DNA of 64,000 nucleotides from an uncultured Clostridia bacterium (GTDB taxonomy: Bacteria; Bacillota; Clostridia; Oscillospirales; Acutalibacteraceae). The stretch covers positions 62,001 through 126,000 of the forward strand of contig CALGRR010000004.1 in assembly GCA_937880805.1 (NCBI GenBank). The letters are read 5' to 3'. How positions within the stretch are numbered: the stretch's first letter is position 1; the number at the start of each line of letters is the position of its first letter. Both the position numbers and the translations under genes were made by a program. The notes beneath the pieces are model-generated. The model did not search any database and was not told the origin of the DNA. It saw only the letters and a program-made list of their open reading frames with translations. Positions 1-8,699 of the stretch are shown piece by piece.

Positions 1-2493
1 TCGGGTATGAATCCCGAAATAACCTTACGACCTCATCAGGTTAATGCGGTTGCAAGAATTATGTACGGCGGTAATTCACTTCTTGCACACGTCGTCGGTG
101 CGGGCAAAACCTTCACGATGGTTGCTGCGGCACAGGAGAGCAAAAGACTCGGACTTTGTAACAAGTCACTCATTGTTGTTCCTAATCATCTTACGGAACA
201 GTGGGCAGCAGAATATTTACAGCTTTACCCATCGGCGAATATCCTTGTTGCTACCAAAAAGGATTTTGAAACCAAAAACCGTAAAAAGTTCTGTGCCCGT
301 ATTGCTACGGGTGATTATGATGCTATTATTATCGGTCATTCGCAGTTTGAAAAAATCCCGTTAAGTCTTGAACGGCAAAAGAGGATGCTTGAAGAACAGA
401 TTGATGAAATAACCGTTGGTATCGGACAAATCAAGTTTAACAAGGGCGAGAAATTCTCTGTTAAACAGCTTGAAAAAACTAAAAAGTCCTTGCAGGCAAA
501 ACTCCAAAAACTCAACGACCAAACCCGTAAGGATGCTGTTGTCACCTTTGAAGAACTCGGTGTTGACAGGCTCTTTGTAGACGAGGCTCACAATTTTAAG
601 AATTTGTACCTCTACACAAAAATGCGTAATGTCGGCGGTATTGCCCAGACCGAAGCACAGAAGTCATCTGACCTCTATATGAAGTGCAGATACCTTGATG
701 AAATCACAGGCAGTAAAGGTGTTATTTTCGCTACGGGTACACCTGTTTCAAACTCTATGGTAGAACTCTATACTATGCAGAGATACTTGCAGTATGAAAC
801 TCTTGTTGACCGTAATCTGCAACACTTTGACGCTTGGGCTTCAACCTTCGGCGAAACAGTAACCGCTATTGAACTTGCACCGGAAGGTACGGGATACCGT
901 GCTAAAACCCGATTTGCGAAATTTTATAACCTGCCCGAACTTATGATGATGTTCAAGCAGATGGCAGATATTCAGACGGCAGATATGCTCAATCTTCCAG
1001 TTCCGAAAGCCAACTATCACAATGTTGCGGTTAAACCCACCGAACAGCAGAAAGAGATAGTTGCTTCTCTTGCAGAACGAGCCGAGAAGGTAAGGAATAA
1101 AATGGTGAGTTCCAACATAGACAATATGCTGCTTATTACAAATGACGGCAGAAAGACGGCGCTTGACCAACGCCTTGTTAATGAGTTGTTACCCGATGAC
1201 CCATCGAGCAAGGTATCTGTTTGTGCTGATAATGTTTTCGATATGTGGAACAAAACCACTCCGCAGAAATCCACACAGCTTGTATTCTGTGACTTATCTA
1301 CTCCGCATAATGACGGTAAGTTTAATGTGTATGATGACATTCGCAAGAAGCTCATAGCAAAAGGCATACCCGAAGCAGAAATTGCCTTTATACACGATGC
1401 CGATACAGAAGCGAAGAAGAAAGAACTGTTCGGCAAAGTTCGCACAGGTAAGGTGCGTGTACTTATAGGCAGTACAGCCAAGATGGGTGCCGGTACCAAC
1501 GTACAGCAAAAACTCATAGCAATCCATCACACCGATTGTCCGTGGCGTCCTGCTGACCTTCAGCAGAGAGAGGGCAGAATTGTCCGACAGGGCAACGAAA
1601 ACCCCGAGGTCGATATTTTCAGCTATGTTACCGAAGAAACCTTTGACGCATACTTGTATCAGTTGGTCGAGAATAAGCAAAAGTTTATAGGTCAGATTAT
1701 GACCTCAAAATCGCCTGTGCGTTCAGCAGAAGATGTTGACGAGCAGGCGTTATCTTATGCCGAAATCAAAGCACTTGCAACAGGTAATCCCCACATCAAA
1801 GAGAAAATGGATTTGGATGTCGCAGTATCTAAACTCAAACTTTTGAAACAAAACCATTTAAGTCAGAGATATGCTCTTGAAGATAAAGTCATTATGTTTT
1901 ATCCCAAAGAGATATTGAGATTGGAAAACCGAATCAAGGGATATGAGGAAGATATTAAGACAGTGGCTGAAAAATCCGTTCCTAATTCAGACGGCTTTTG
2001 TCCTATGGTTTTGGAAGGTATAACCCATACCGAAAAGAAGGCTGCAGGTTCGGCAATTCTTGAAATCTGCCAATCTATGAAATCGCCTGAGCCGAAAGCA
2101 ATCGGCAGTTACCGAGGCTTTGAATTGGAGTTATCCTTTGACACTTTCCAAAAACAATTTATCTTGACTCTTGTCGGCTCACTTCGTCATTCTACTCCGC
2201 TTGGCTCGGATGTTCACGGTAACATCACAAGACTTGATAATCTCATCGGTGACTTTGAGAAAAAGAAAACCGCTTGTATCGAGCAGCTTGAAGATACCAA
2301 GACACAGCTTGCCAATGCCAAAGAACAGATTGAACAGCCGTTCCCGCAAGAGGATGAGTTGAATGCGAAGATGGAAAGGCTCGGAGAACTCAATGCACTA
2401 CTCGATATGAACCACAATGAAAATGAGATTGACGATGGTAAACTTAATTCAATTGATTCATCTGAGAGAGTATATGTTCGGGAAACAAGATGA
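1..2493 (+). CDS. SNF2/DEAD-type helicase of an ICE, C-terminal part (5' end outside window)
   Basis: The reading frame is open from base 1, so this is the 3' part of a larger gene; the methionine at base 7 is probably internal. Visible helicase motifs are a Walker A (GAGKT, about residue 33), DEAH (about 194), the ATGTP motif III (about 245) and the arginine-finger motif QQREGRIVRQ (about 520). This is the two-RecA-lobe superfamily 2 core. The remaining ~300 residues are charged and coiled-coil-like. Very large proteins joining an N6-adenine methylase domain to such a helicase are a regular part of clostridial conjugative elements, where they are thought to protect or process incoming DNA. 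The methylase half, if present, lies upstream of the window. It heads the transfer region on the same strand, but about 2 kb of unrelated accessory genes separate it from the next conjugation gene. Confidence 0.85.
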   Translation, partial: SGMNPEITLRPHQVNAVARIMYGGNSLLAHVVGAGKTFTMVAAAQESKRLGLCNKSLIVVPNHLTEQWAAEYLQLYPSANILVATKKDFETKNRKKFCARIATGDYDAIIIGHSQFEKIPLSLERQKRMLEEQIDEITVGIGQIKFNKGEKFSVKQLEKTKKSLQAKLQKLNDQTRKDAVVTFEELGVDRLFVDEAHNFKNLYLYTKMRNVGGIAQTEAQKSSDLYMKCRYLDEITGSKGVIFATGTPVSNSMVELYTMQRYLQYETLVDRNLQHFDAWASTFGETVTAIELAPEGTGYRAKTRFAKFYNLPELMMMFKQMADIQTADMLNLPVPKANYHNVAVKPTEQQKEIVASLAERAEKVRNKMVSSNIDNMLLITNDGRKTALDQRLVNELLPDDPSSKVSVCADNVFDMWNKTTPQKSTQLVFCDLSTPHNDGKFNVYDDIRKKLIAKGIPEAEIAFIHDADTEAKKKELFGKVRTGKVRVLIGSTAKMGAGTNVQQKLIAIHHTDCPWRPADLQQREGRIVRQGNENPEVDIFSYVTEETFDAYLYQLVENKQKFIGQIMTSKSPVRSAEDVDEQALSYAEIKALATGNPHIKEKMDLDVAVSKLKLLKQNHLSQRYALEDKVIMFYPKEILRLENRIKGYEEDIKTVAEKSVPNSDGFCPMVLEGITHTEKKAAGSAILEICQSMKSPEPKAIGSYRGFELELSFDTFQKQFILTLVGSLRHSTPLGSDVHGNITRLDNLIGDFEKKKTACIEQLEDTKTQLANAKEQIEQPFPQEDELNAKMERLGELNALLDMNHNENEIDDGKLNSIDSSERVYVRETR

Positions 2494-2707
2494 TAAAAAT
2501 GAATATAATGCATATGAGTATACCAACACCCATCTTTTTGTTGTTGCAGAATTCATAATACTATATAAAATATAAAATAATAATAATCTGCTTGCATTTA
2601 GACACAAAATATGCTAAAATAACTTAGCACATATGTTTTTGATTGGGTAAATTGCCACAATCACTCTTCAAGTTTTGTGCACAACAAACAAAAAAGGGGG
2701 GTACTCA

Positions 2708-3226
2708 TTGGGTGGGGAAAATGTACTTTTCTTGTTTTTTAAGTTTCTTGGATATCAAAAAATGGGAAATGTGAAATGTAAAGCTAAAAAAGAAATAGTG
2801 TTTATTTCCTTCACCATGGGTTTAGTGGCTTTACGATTTGCGTTATCTCTTAAGGGATTAAATTCGGGTAACACCGATGCGATGACATTCTCTTTATTTA
2901 TGAATCTTATTCCTGTAATGCAGACAGTACTAACTTTGTTAAGAAAGGTTTCGGAATTAGAACGAAAAAGGAATAAAAGTTTTAAAGGTATCTTCAGAGC
3001 AACAAACACTGTCCCTAGAGCGAACCCTTTTTTGAGTAGATTATTTATTTTAGCTGTGTTTTTAAGTGTAACCTTAATAGCTCCTGCATTATATTTGTTC
3101 CGTTTTTCAAGCGATAATACTGTTGCAGCTTTTCTCCTGGAGCTAGTTGTATGGATGTATATGATTTTTTCTGCAGCAGACGGAATTTTTGAACAGTTAA
3201 TTGTTCTGTTTTCCGTTGAAGTATAA
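2708..3226 (+). CDS. Hypothetical four-helix membrane protein
   Basis: Family not recognised. The product of about 170 residues has four hydrophobic segments separated by short charged loops (near residues 30-50, 60-80, 110-130 and 140-160), so it is probably an integral membrane protein. I chose a TTG start at 2708 because a run of G (2695-2701) lies at ribosome-binding distance; the reading frame is open further up, and an ATG at 2762 without a clear ribosome binding site is the alternative. It is more AT-rich than the helicase gene before it and the conjugation genes after 4.7 kb. With the next two genes it forms a small cargo insert that ends in a strong terminator. Confidence 0.5.
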   Translation: MGGENVLFLFFKFLGYQKMGNVKCKAKKEIVFISFTMGLVALRFALSLKGLNSGNTDAMTFSLFMNLIPVMQTVLTLLRKVSELERKRNKSFKGIFRATNTVPRANPFLSRLFILAVFLSVTLIAPALYLFRFSSDNTVAAFLLELVVWMYMIFSAADGIFEQLIVLFSVEV

Positions 3227-3270
3227 ATAATCTTAACAAGAAAATAATATAGATAACTGAGGTGGATTAA

Positions 3271-3582
3271 ATGGATTTTAAGTTAGCAGTATCATTATTG
3301 GTCATAGGAATTTTAGGAGTTGTAATTTTTGTTTGGTATGGTATAAGATGGTTAATAACCCCAAAAATTTACAATAGAATGCTTAAAAAAGATATATTGA
3401 ATAATATTGGCATAGATATCAGCGGTCTAACTCTTGAAAATAAAAATAGTCACTTTGTTGTTGCAAAAAAGGCTAATAATGCCGGTCCTAATCACTGTGA
3501 TATTATTTTCAAGAGTGATTTACGCACACTAAGCGAACGAACCTATAGTCGAGATTTCATTTCAACACCTGCAAAAGATTAG
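3271..3582 (+). CDS. Hypothetical single-pass membrane protein
   Basis: A 103-residue protein with one N-terminal transmembrane helix (about residues 6-30) followed by a basic stretch (PKIYNRMLKK), which suggests the C-terminus is cytoplasmic. A good ribosome binding site (GAGGTGG) precedes the ATG. It lies 44 bp after the four-helix membrane protein and 35 bp before the next gene, on the same strand, so the three are probably cotranscribed. No catalytic motif is visible and the family is not recognised. Confidence 0.55.
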   Translation: MDFKLAVSLLVIGILGVVIFVWYGIRWLITPKIYNRMLKKDILNNIGIDISGLTLENKNSHFVVAKKANNAGPNHCDIIFKSDLRTLSERTYSRDFISTPAKD

Positions 3583-3617
3583 TGTGTAGTTATGCATGTT
3601 TAGGAGGTTGTGAATTT

Positions 3618-4199
3618 ATGGATAATACTATAAAATCATATTTTAATGTTGTAGAGCAATACTGCGAAGCGCTAAATTCTTCTGGACTAAATATAATTTT
3701 TTATAGCGAAAAGAAAGATGAATATATTAAATCTGTTAATGATAAATATCTTGATTATAAAAGCAAGTATTTAAAAGATGAAGTGGAATATTTAGACAGG
3801 CACAAAATGGCTGCCATTCTTGTTGTTTGTGGAATCGAATGTAAAATTATCGATTCAGGAGAAATAGGCAAGGAAATTGAAGATGACAAAATCGATATTT
3901 GTATTCAAAAGATCTTGTTGTTAGCTGCATTTGACTATTTGCTTGAAATAATGAACTTAAAAATAGAACAGCAAAATGATGACAGCATAAAAAAAATAGA
4001 CAGCATATCTTTCCCTAGTGCCTTTACTTGCCCAACTCCATTTATCGATATTTTATCTAGAACGTTATATTATGCTGAAAAGAATTATAAATTAAACGAG
4101 ATGGAGTTAGCAGAGAAACTCTTTTTGTTAGAATATATCTCTATTTTAAAAGATTATCCTAATGAAAGCGATAAATATTTTTCAATATTCAAAGAATAG
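3618..4199 (+). CDS. Hypothetical soluble protein of ICE cargo insert
   Basis: A 193-residue, mostly helical and acidic protein of unknown family, without signal peptide or clear membrane helix. The start at 3618 is preceded by AGGAGG at good spacing; the frame is open back to 3582 but without a start signal. It is the last gene of the AT-rich three-gene insert and is followed 17 bp later by a near-perfect terminator. The insert sits between conserved conjugation genes, so it is likely a variable cargo slot. A role in entry exclusion, toxin-antitoxin function or defence is possible, but nothing in the sequence decides this. Confidence 0.55.
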   Translation: MDNTIKSYFNVVEQYCEALNSSGLNIIFYSEKKDEYIKSVNDKYLDYKSKYLKDEVEYLDRHKMAAILVVCGIECKIIDSGEIGKEIEDDKIDICIQKILLLAAFDYLLEIMNLKIEQQNDDSIKKIDSISFPSAFTCPTPFIDILSRTLYYAEKNYKLNEMELAEKLFLLEYISILKDYPNESDKYFSIFKE

Positions 4200-4216
4200 T
4201 TTTGATTGTTACTTTT

Positions 4217-4256
4217 ACCTTGTATCAAATGTTATAATTTGATACAAGGTTTTTTT
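4217..4256 (+). terminator. Rho-independent terminator of the cargo insert
   Basis: A perfect 14-bp stem (ACCTTGTATCAAAT with its complement) around a 6-nt loop, followed directly by TTTTTT. It closes the three-gene unit ending at 4199. Confidence 0.9.
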
Positions 4257-4261
4257 GCATT

Positions 4262-4510
4262 TGGAAACCACCGGCTCTGCCGGTGGAGGTTACCCCGTAA
4301 AAAGCTTTAGCTTCAAGTATCGAGCGAAGCGAGTCACTTGTAAGAAAACTAAAGTTTAGTACAAACTTGGGTTGAGGTGTAAGTGCCCGTTTACGGGCGG
4401 TGGAGCAGTAGATGCATAAGAAAGAATATTCAGTGCGTCTTTAGATGTTTGCCGGTAAAAAGCCCTTATAGGGCTTAATCAAGCCACCGGCTTAGCCGGT
4501 GGTTATGACT
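4262..4510 (+). ncRNA. Hairpin-rich stand-alone RNA element, possible HEARO/omega-RNA or IS200/IS605 remnant
   Basis: A gene-free stretch of about 250 bases made of consecutive hairpins. It opens with CCACCGGC-tct-GCCGGTGG (4267-4285) and closes with the same stem, CCACCGGC-tta-GCCGGTGG (about 4484-4502), so both ends carry the same inverted repeat. Between them are GCCCG-tttA-CGGGC (about 4386-4400), AGCCC-ttata-GGGCT (about 4462-4477) and a CGAGCGAAGCGAG element. The 3' end runs into TTATGAC; HEARO RNAs are reported to sit just upstream of ATGA or GTGA targets. No IscB or TnpB reading frame is adjacent, so this would be a solo copy. The HEARO assignment is from memory of general features, not an alignment. 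An IS200/IS605 end remnant is the main alternative. Confidence 0.4.
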
Positions 4511-4682
4511 ACGAACAATTGCTTAACCACAACATCTCCTCAAAACAATGATATATATTCATTCTATATGTGTATTTGTATTTTGTAAATTAAAATGAAA
4601 CTACTTATTATAGTTACCAATAATGCTACAACAAATTTTTAGGGCAAGAATTATGTCTTGCCCTTTTTTAGGAGTTGATAAA

Positions 4683-5021
4683 ATGACAAGTGAACAGTTA
4701 AACACAGCTTTATATAAAAAGATGTATGCCGAACAGGAACAGTTTAAATCAATGCTTCGCAGTTCAACACCCGAGGTTATTATGCAGCACTCTTATGAAC
4801 TCGTTGTGAGAGAGGATATTCTGATTTCTCTCGAAGAAAATGATTTGACACCAACGCAATGCAAGGCACTTCTCAAACAAAAGAAACCGTTAAGTGAACT
4901 TTATCTCGCTTGGGAAAACGGCGAAAGTAATCATATGCAGGAAATACTTTCTTGTATTGAAAACAAAGCTGATGAACTTCACAACTTACTTAAAGCACGA
5001 GCAAGTCGGGAGTGCAGATAA
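4683..5021 (+). CDS. DUF3848-like ICE accessory protein
   Basis: A helical protein of 112 residues starting at the ATG at 4683 after TAGGAG. The frame is open further up to 4623, but that start lies in non-coding sequence without a ribosome binding site. Composition and position, just before the Toprim protein in a clostridial transfer region, fit the DUF3848 family, whose function is unknown. The stop codon (5019-5021) is immediately before the next start, which implies translational coupling. The family name rests on recognition of the neighbourhood and pattern and is moderately sure. Confidence 0.6.
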   Translation: MTSEQLNTALYKKMYAEQEQFKSMLRSSTPEVIMQHSYELVVREDILISLEENDLTPTQCKALLKQKKPLSELYLAWENGESNHMQEILSCIENKADELHNLLKARASRECR

Positions 5022-5023
5022 CT

Positions 5024-5971
5024 ATGCTGTTCATTGACCCCGATACTGTTGCCCGTGTAAAAGAGGTTGACCTACTTACCTACTTACAATACTGTGAGCC
5101 TGATGAACTGACAAGAGTATCCCCCAACACTTACTCAACCAAAACACACAGCAGCTTAAAAATATCCAACGGCAAATGGATGTGGTGGTCGAGAGGGATA
5201 GGCGGTAAAACCGCTTTGGATTTTCTTGTCAAAGTGAGAGGGATGGAATTTACAGATGCAGTTTTACAGATAGCAGCATTTGAAAAAAAACCCGTTACCA
5301 CTCACGAAACCAAGCAAACGGTAAAGAGTTTTTCTCTGTTGCCGAGAGCACCCAATAACGATAAGGTTATCTCTTATCTTCTTAACAGAGGAATATCCCG
5401 AACGGTTATAGATCACTTTATCAATGAAGGTTTAATCTATCAGAGTTCGCAGAGAGATAACCTTGTGTTTGTAGGCTATGATGAAAAACACCAGCCGAGA
5501 TATGCAACCGTAAGAGGTACAGGAAACAACCGTTTCTTTTATGACCTTGCAGGAAGTAATAAAGAATTTTCTTTTCGGCAGGTAAACAATAATACCGATT
5601 CAGTACACCTTTTTGAGAGTGCAATAGATTTAATTTCATACGCAACCCTTAGTGAAATGCAAGGCTCAGACTATAAAAGTTTGAGCCTTGTTTCTCTTTC
5701 GGGAGTATATAACCAAGGCAGCAATGAGCAAATTAAAATACCCGTTGCACTTTCATCTTACCTTGCAAAGCACGACACAAAGACTATCCATCTTCACCTT
5801 GACAATGACCGAGCAGGACACAACGCTGCAAGAGCATTAGCTAATCTTCTATCAGATAAATACTCGGTAAGAAGTCACTTCGTACCCGTAGGAAAAGATG
5901 TAAACGATTACCTTCGCTACACTTTAAACATACCATACAAATCTCAAAAAGAAAGGAGAGATTGCCGATGA
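5024..5971 (+). CDS. Toprim-domain protein (DUF3991-type), primase-like
   Basis: About 315 residues. The N-terminal half (roughly residues 5-90) resembles the CHC2/DUF3991 region of mobile-element primase-like proteins (WWSRGIGG, then a helical part). The C-terminal half has a Toprim fold: a conserved Glu in LFESAIDL (about residue 197) and the acidic pair in HLDNDRAG (about 258-265), which bind Mg2+. Such proteins are regular members of clostridial conjugative regions and may prime or process the transferred strand. A GTG at 5012 that overlaps the previous stop is an alternative start. It overlaps the next gene by 4 bp, so it belongs to the same operon. Confidence 0.75.
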   Translation: MLFIDPDTVARVKEVDLLTYLQYCEPDELTRVSPNTYSTKTHSSLKISNGKWMWWSRGIGGKTALDFLVKVRGMEFTDAVLQIAAFEKKPVTTHETKQTVKSFSLLPRAPNNDKVISYLLNRGISRTVIDHFINEGLIYQSSQRDNLVFVGYDEKHQPRYATVRGTGNNRFFYDLAGSNKEFSFRQVNNNTDSVHLFESAIDLISYATLSEMQGSDYKSLSLVSLSGVYNQGSNEQIKIPVALSSYLAKHDTKTIHLHLDNDRAGHNAARALANLLSDKYSVRSHFVPVGKDVNDYLRYTLNIPYKSQKERRDCR

Positions 5972-6531
5972 AAGAGTTTGAAGTTGTTATAACCGAAACA
6001 TTGAGAAAGTCTGTAAAAGTAATGGCAGACAGTTTGGATGAAGCACAACAGCAAGTCACAGATGAGTGGTATCGAGGTGAGTATATTCTTGATGCCGACA
6101 GTTTTGACAGCGTAAATTTTGAAACAACAGAACTGCTTCCCGAAAAAATAAAGGTTGTCCTTTTAGAGCCAGGTAAGCTCGCACAGGTTACAGAAATTGG
6201 CTACAAGTTTGAAGATATGAAGAAGGTAGTTGAAGGAAATATTGACATCATTCCTTTTGACGGTGACACCGTTATTGTATACAACCGTGACGGAAAAACG
6301 GAGGGTTTACCACTCAATCGAAGTTTAAGAAACAAGGAAGGTCGAGTAACGGATATTATTGCCGGCAAGTTTTTTATCTGCAAAGGTGACGGTGATGACT
6401 TGGCAAGTTTAACCGATGTGCAGGTCGAAAAAGTTTCAGAGCGATTCAATAAGCCTGAAAGATTTTACAGGCAAGGTGAGGAAATAAAAGCAATTCCTTA
6501 TGTGCCGAACAAAAAAGATTTAGAAAGATAG
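5968..6531 (+). CDS. DpnD/PcfM-like plus DUF3846 domain protein
   Basis: The 187-residue product has two parts. Residues 1-50 (KEFEVVITETL and the following helix DEAQQQVTDEWYRGEY) match the DpnD/PcfM C-terminal-like domain, a short beta-rich domain common in mobile elements. Residues 60-180 resemble DUF3846 (VVLLEPGKLA and the C-terminal phenylalanine-rich stretch). The ATG at 5968 was preferred because AAGGAGAG lies 8 nt upstream. The gene overlaps the Toprim gene by 4 bp and is followed 13 bp later by a second short gene with the same N-terminal type. The biochemical role of both domains is unknown; the context is transfer or maintenance of the ICE. Confidence 0.65.
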   Translation: MKEFEVVITETLRKSVKVMADSLDEAQQQVTDEWYRGEYILDADSFDSVNFETTELLPEKIKVVLLEPGKLAQVTEIGYKFEDMKKVVEGNIDIIPFDGDTVIVYNRDGKTEGLPLNRSLRNKEGRVTDIIAGKFFICKGDGDDLASLTDVQVEKVSERFNKPERFYRQGEEIKAIPYVPNKKDLER

Positions 6532-6544
6532 GAGGTGAATTTTA

Positions 6545-6817
6545 ATGAAGGACTACACAGTAATCGTAACCGAAATCAAGACTGTTGGAGTCACAGCTAC
6601 AGCACCCTCAGCGGAAACAGCACTCAATATGGTAAGGACACTTAAAAAGCAGACACAGATACTCGATAACGCTCCCGATACAGAGTGCGAAACAGTATAT
6701 AGAGTGTTTGAGGCAGAAGACGAAAACACGGATACGCCACCCTGTAATGGTGATTGCGAGAACTGTCCTTTTGCCGATGACGAGGACGAAGAAAACCTTA
6801 TAGACGAAATCTGTTAA
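6545..6817 (+). CDS. Small DpnD/PcfM-like protein with cysteine-rich acidic tail
   Basis: A 90-residue protein with AGGAGG before its ATG. The first ~55 residues repeat the N-terminal domain of the preceding gene (YTVIVTEIKTVGVTATAPS, then a helix), so the pair probably arose by duplication. The tail holds CNGDCENCPF, which could bind a metal, and then a strongly acidic end. It is the last gene before the 115-bp non-coding stretch that may be oriT. Function unknown. Confidence 0.6.
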   Translation: MKDYTVIVTEIKTVGVTATAPSAETALNMVRTLKKQTQILDNAPDTECETVYRVFEAEDENTDTPPCNGDCENCPFADDEDEENLIDEIC

Positions 6818-6856
6818 AGGGATAGCTGATTTCGTGGCATTTGTCTTAGCGAGCAA

Positions 6857-6912
6857 TGGATTTGTCCCGTCAAATCCGCACGTTAGGGATTTCACACCCC
6901 TAATACCCCGTG
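6857..6912. other. Candidate origin of transfer (oriT): nested inverted repeats upstream of mobC
   Basis: The only sizeable non-coding gap beside the mobilisation genes. It holds GGATTTG-tcccgt-CAAATCC (6858-6877), then CACG-TTAGGG ... CCCTAA ... CGTG (6879-6912), an outer and inner inverted repeat. Relaxase origins usually lie next to mobC/relaxase genes and contain such repeats beside the nick site. No nic motif could be identified with confidence, and the hairpins could also be a leader RNA. Confidence 0.35.
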
Positions 6913-6931
6913 AAGAAAGGAGGAGATTCCA

Positions 6932-7036
6932 ATGAACACATTAGGCATTGTTGCCGTTGCAGTTCTCGCATTTGCTTCAAGCGCAACAGCAACAGTAATT
7001 AAGAATAAGCTTCAGAAGAAAGGAGTGATTGAATGA
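6932..7036 (+). CDS. Small 34-residue membrane-type peptide before mobC
   Basis: A short gene with strong translation signals: AAGGAGGAG 6-8 nt before the ATG, and a stop that overlaps the mobC start as ATGA. The product starts MNTLGIVAVAVLAFASSA and ends in a basic tail (IKNKLQKKGVIE), so it is a single helix with a positive end, membrane-bound or signal-like. Short proteins in this position are common in clostridial ICEs. Its role is unknown; it may mainly serve translational coupling. Confidence 0.55.
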   Translation: MNTLGIVAVAVLAFASSATATVIKNKLQKKGVIE

Positions 7037-7356
7037 GAAGAAGACCTATCAGAGTAGATTTGTACCTTAATAAAAATGAGTATAAAAGGCTTCGTCAGCT
7101 TTGTACGGAAACGGGTTTATCTATGTCAACCTTGCTTCGACATATGGTTAATGGCTGCGTCCCGAAGCAAATGCCGCCTGCCGACTATACAAAACTTTTA
7201 AAGGAGTTTAATGCAATCGGCAGGAATTTAGACCAGCTTCTTGTTGTCGCCCGCACACAAAAATATATCAACACACCCGAATTGATGAAGGCTCTCAAAG
7301 AGATTGATTTTCTGAAAAATGAACTTGTTTCTGCGTTCAATCCAAGCGAAGAATAG
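7033..7356 (+). CDS. mobC: MobC-like relaxosome accessory protein
   Basis: The 107-residue basic protein begins with a ribbon-helix-helix-like segment (RPIRVDLYLNKNEYKRLRQL, residues 4-23) followed by the MobC-type region (LKEFNAIGRNLDQL, about residues 57-70). MobC proteins bind oriT and help the relaxase open the DNA strands. It overlaps the small peptide gene at its start (ATGA) and the relaxase frame at its end (ATAG). It comes directly before the relaxase, the usual order. Confidence 0.85.
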   Translation: MRRRPIRVDLYLNKNEYKRLRQLCTETGLSMSTLLRHMVNGCVPKQMPPADYTKLLKEFNAIGRNLDQLLVVARTQKYINTPELMKALKEIDFLKNELVSAFNPSEE

Positions 7357-8699
7357 CTACCACAAAACTTTGGAGTATCAAAGGAAGAATAGATAAAGCT
7401 CTTGACTATGCCACCAATCCCGATAAGACAAGATACACCGATGAGGAACTTCAATCTCTTTATGATGTTATGGATTATGCGATGAATGACTCAAAGACAG
7501 AGCAGAAATGTTATGTTGAGGGACTGAATTGTTCGGAGGAAAATGCGAGAGATAATATGATGGCGGTTAAGAAAAGATACGGCAAGGTTGACGGAATTTT
7601 AGCCTTTCACGGCTACCAATCTTTCGCACCCGGCGAGGTAACTCCGCAACTCGCACACGATATTGGAATTGAACTTGCGACAAGAATGTGGGGAGATAAA
7701 TTCCAAGTTATCGTTGCAACTCATCTCGACAAAGAACACATACACAATCACTTTGTCATCAACTCCGTATCGTTTGTTGACGGTAAAAAGTACAACTCTT
7801 GCAAAGAGAGTTACAGACTTTTGAGAAAGACTTCCGACGATATTTGTCGGGAGTACGGTCTGTCGGTTATCGAAAAACCGAAGTCCTCTGAACGAGTACC
7901 GTATCATATTCACGAAGCAGAAGAGAACAACCAACTGACAAAAAATAACTTTATGAAGAATGACATTGATGAGTGTATTCTGCTCTCGGTAAGTGAGCAG
8001 GATTTCTTTTCCCATATGCAACGCAGAGGTTACTCATTTGACTTCAACCGCAAATATCCAACCATATCTCATCCGAACTTTGCAAAAGCAAGACGACTGT
8101 ATAAGCTCGGTGATGATTACACTCCCAAAAACATTTTAAAAAGAATTCAGCAATCACCAAGAAGGCAAAAAATCAATTTTCCTATACAGGATAACTTGGT
8201 GGATAAATACTTTGTTCCTATGAAAGACCCCACATACCAAGAGGTCTATGTACGCTTCGTTACAGTAGTTAAAACCGTAAAGAAGCATCCCAATTCAAAC
8301 CGATATTTGTACTCGACTCTTTATGCTGAAGTAAAGAAACTCGACCAACTTATAGAACAGCAAAACCTTTTATGCGGAAATAATATTGACACTCCCGAAC
8401 AACTTGCCGACTTCAAACAGTCACGCAAAGAAGAAATAAAAGAACTTGAAGAAGCAAGAAATGTTTTGCGAAACAAATTAAAAATTGCTGTTCGCAGTGG
8501 CGATGAAAAGGAAATCCGAGAACTTAAAGAACATATTTCAAATCTTTCCGCCCGCATATCAATACTGCGGAGAGATGTTATTGTTTGTGAAAGAATTGAT
8601 AATCAAAAGCCCGTTATAGACGAGCGAATTGACGAGTGCAAAAAATTGAATATCAGAAAGGAGAGAAACCACGATGAGCAGTTCAGGCGAAGCCGCTGA
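7353..8699 (+). CDS. Relaxase/mobilisation nuclease (MobP/Relaxase family), likely ATA start
   Basis: This enzyme should nick oriT and stay bound to the transferred strand. The metal-binding histidine motif HLDKEHIHNHFV is clear (about residues 123-134). The first in-frame ATG is at 7470, but the 39 codons before it read IATTKLWSIKGRID...DYATNPDKT, which looks like the usual conserved N-terminus of these relaxases (expected to start MATT) and includes the candidate catalytic tyrosine. No ATG, GTG or TTG occurs upstream in this frame before a stop at 7320. The start is therefore probably ATA at 7353, overlapping the mobC stop as ATAG. The C-terminal third is a charged coiled coil. The gene overlaps the next by 26 bp. 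Confidence 0.85.
   Translation: MATTKLWSIKGRIDKALDYATNPDKTRYTDEELQSLYDVMDYAMNDSKTEQKCYVEGLNCSEENARDNMMAVKKRYGKVDGILAFHGYQSFAPGEVTPQLAHDIGIELATRMWGDKFQVIVATHLDKEHIHNHFVINSVSFVDGKKYNSCKESYRLLRKTSDDICREYGLSVIEKPKSSERVPYHIHEAEENNQLTKNNFMKNDIDECILLSVSEQDFFSHMQRRGYSFDFNRKYPTISHPNFAKARRLYKLGDDYTPKNILKRIQQSPRRQKINFPIQDNLVDKYFVPMKDPTYQEVYVRFVTVVKTVKKHPNSNRYLYSTLYAEVKKLDQLIEQQNLLCGNNIDTPEQLADFKQSRKEEIKELEEARNVLRNKLKIAVRSGDEKEIRELKEHISNLSARISILRRDVIVCERIDNQKPVIDERIDECKKLNIRKERNHDEQFRRSR

Noticed and set aside
4262..4510. Group II intron or CRISPR array
   Set aside because: No reverse transcriptase, no intron domain V-like end and no spaced repeats; two end hairpins only.
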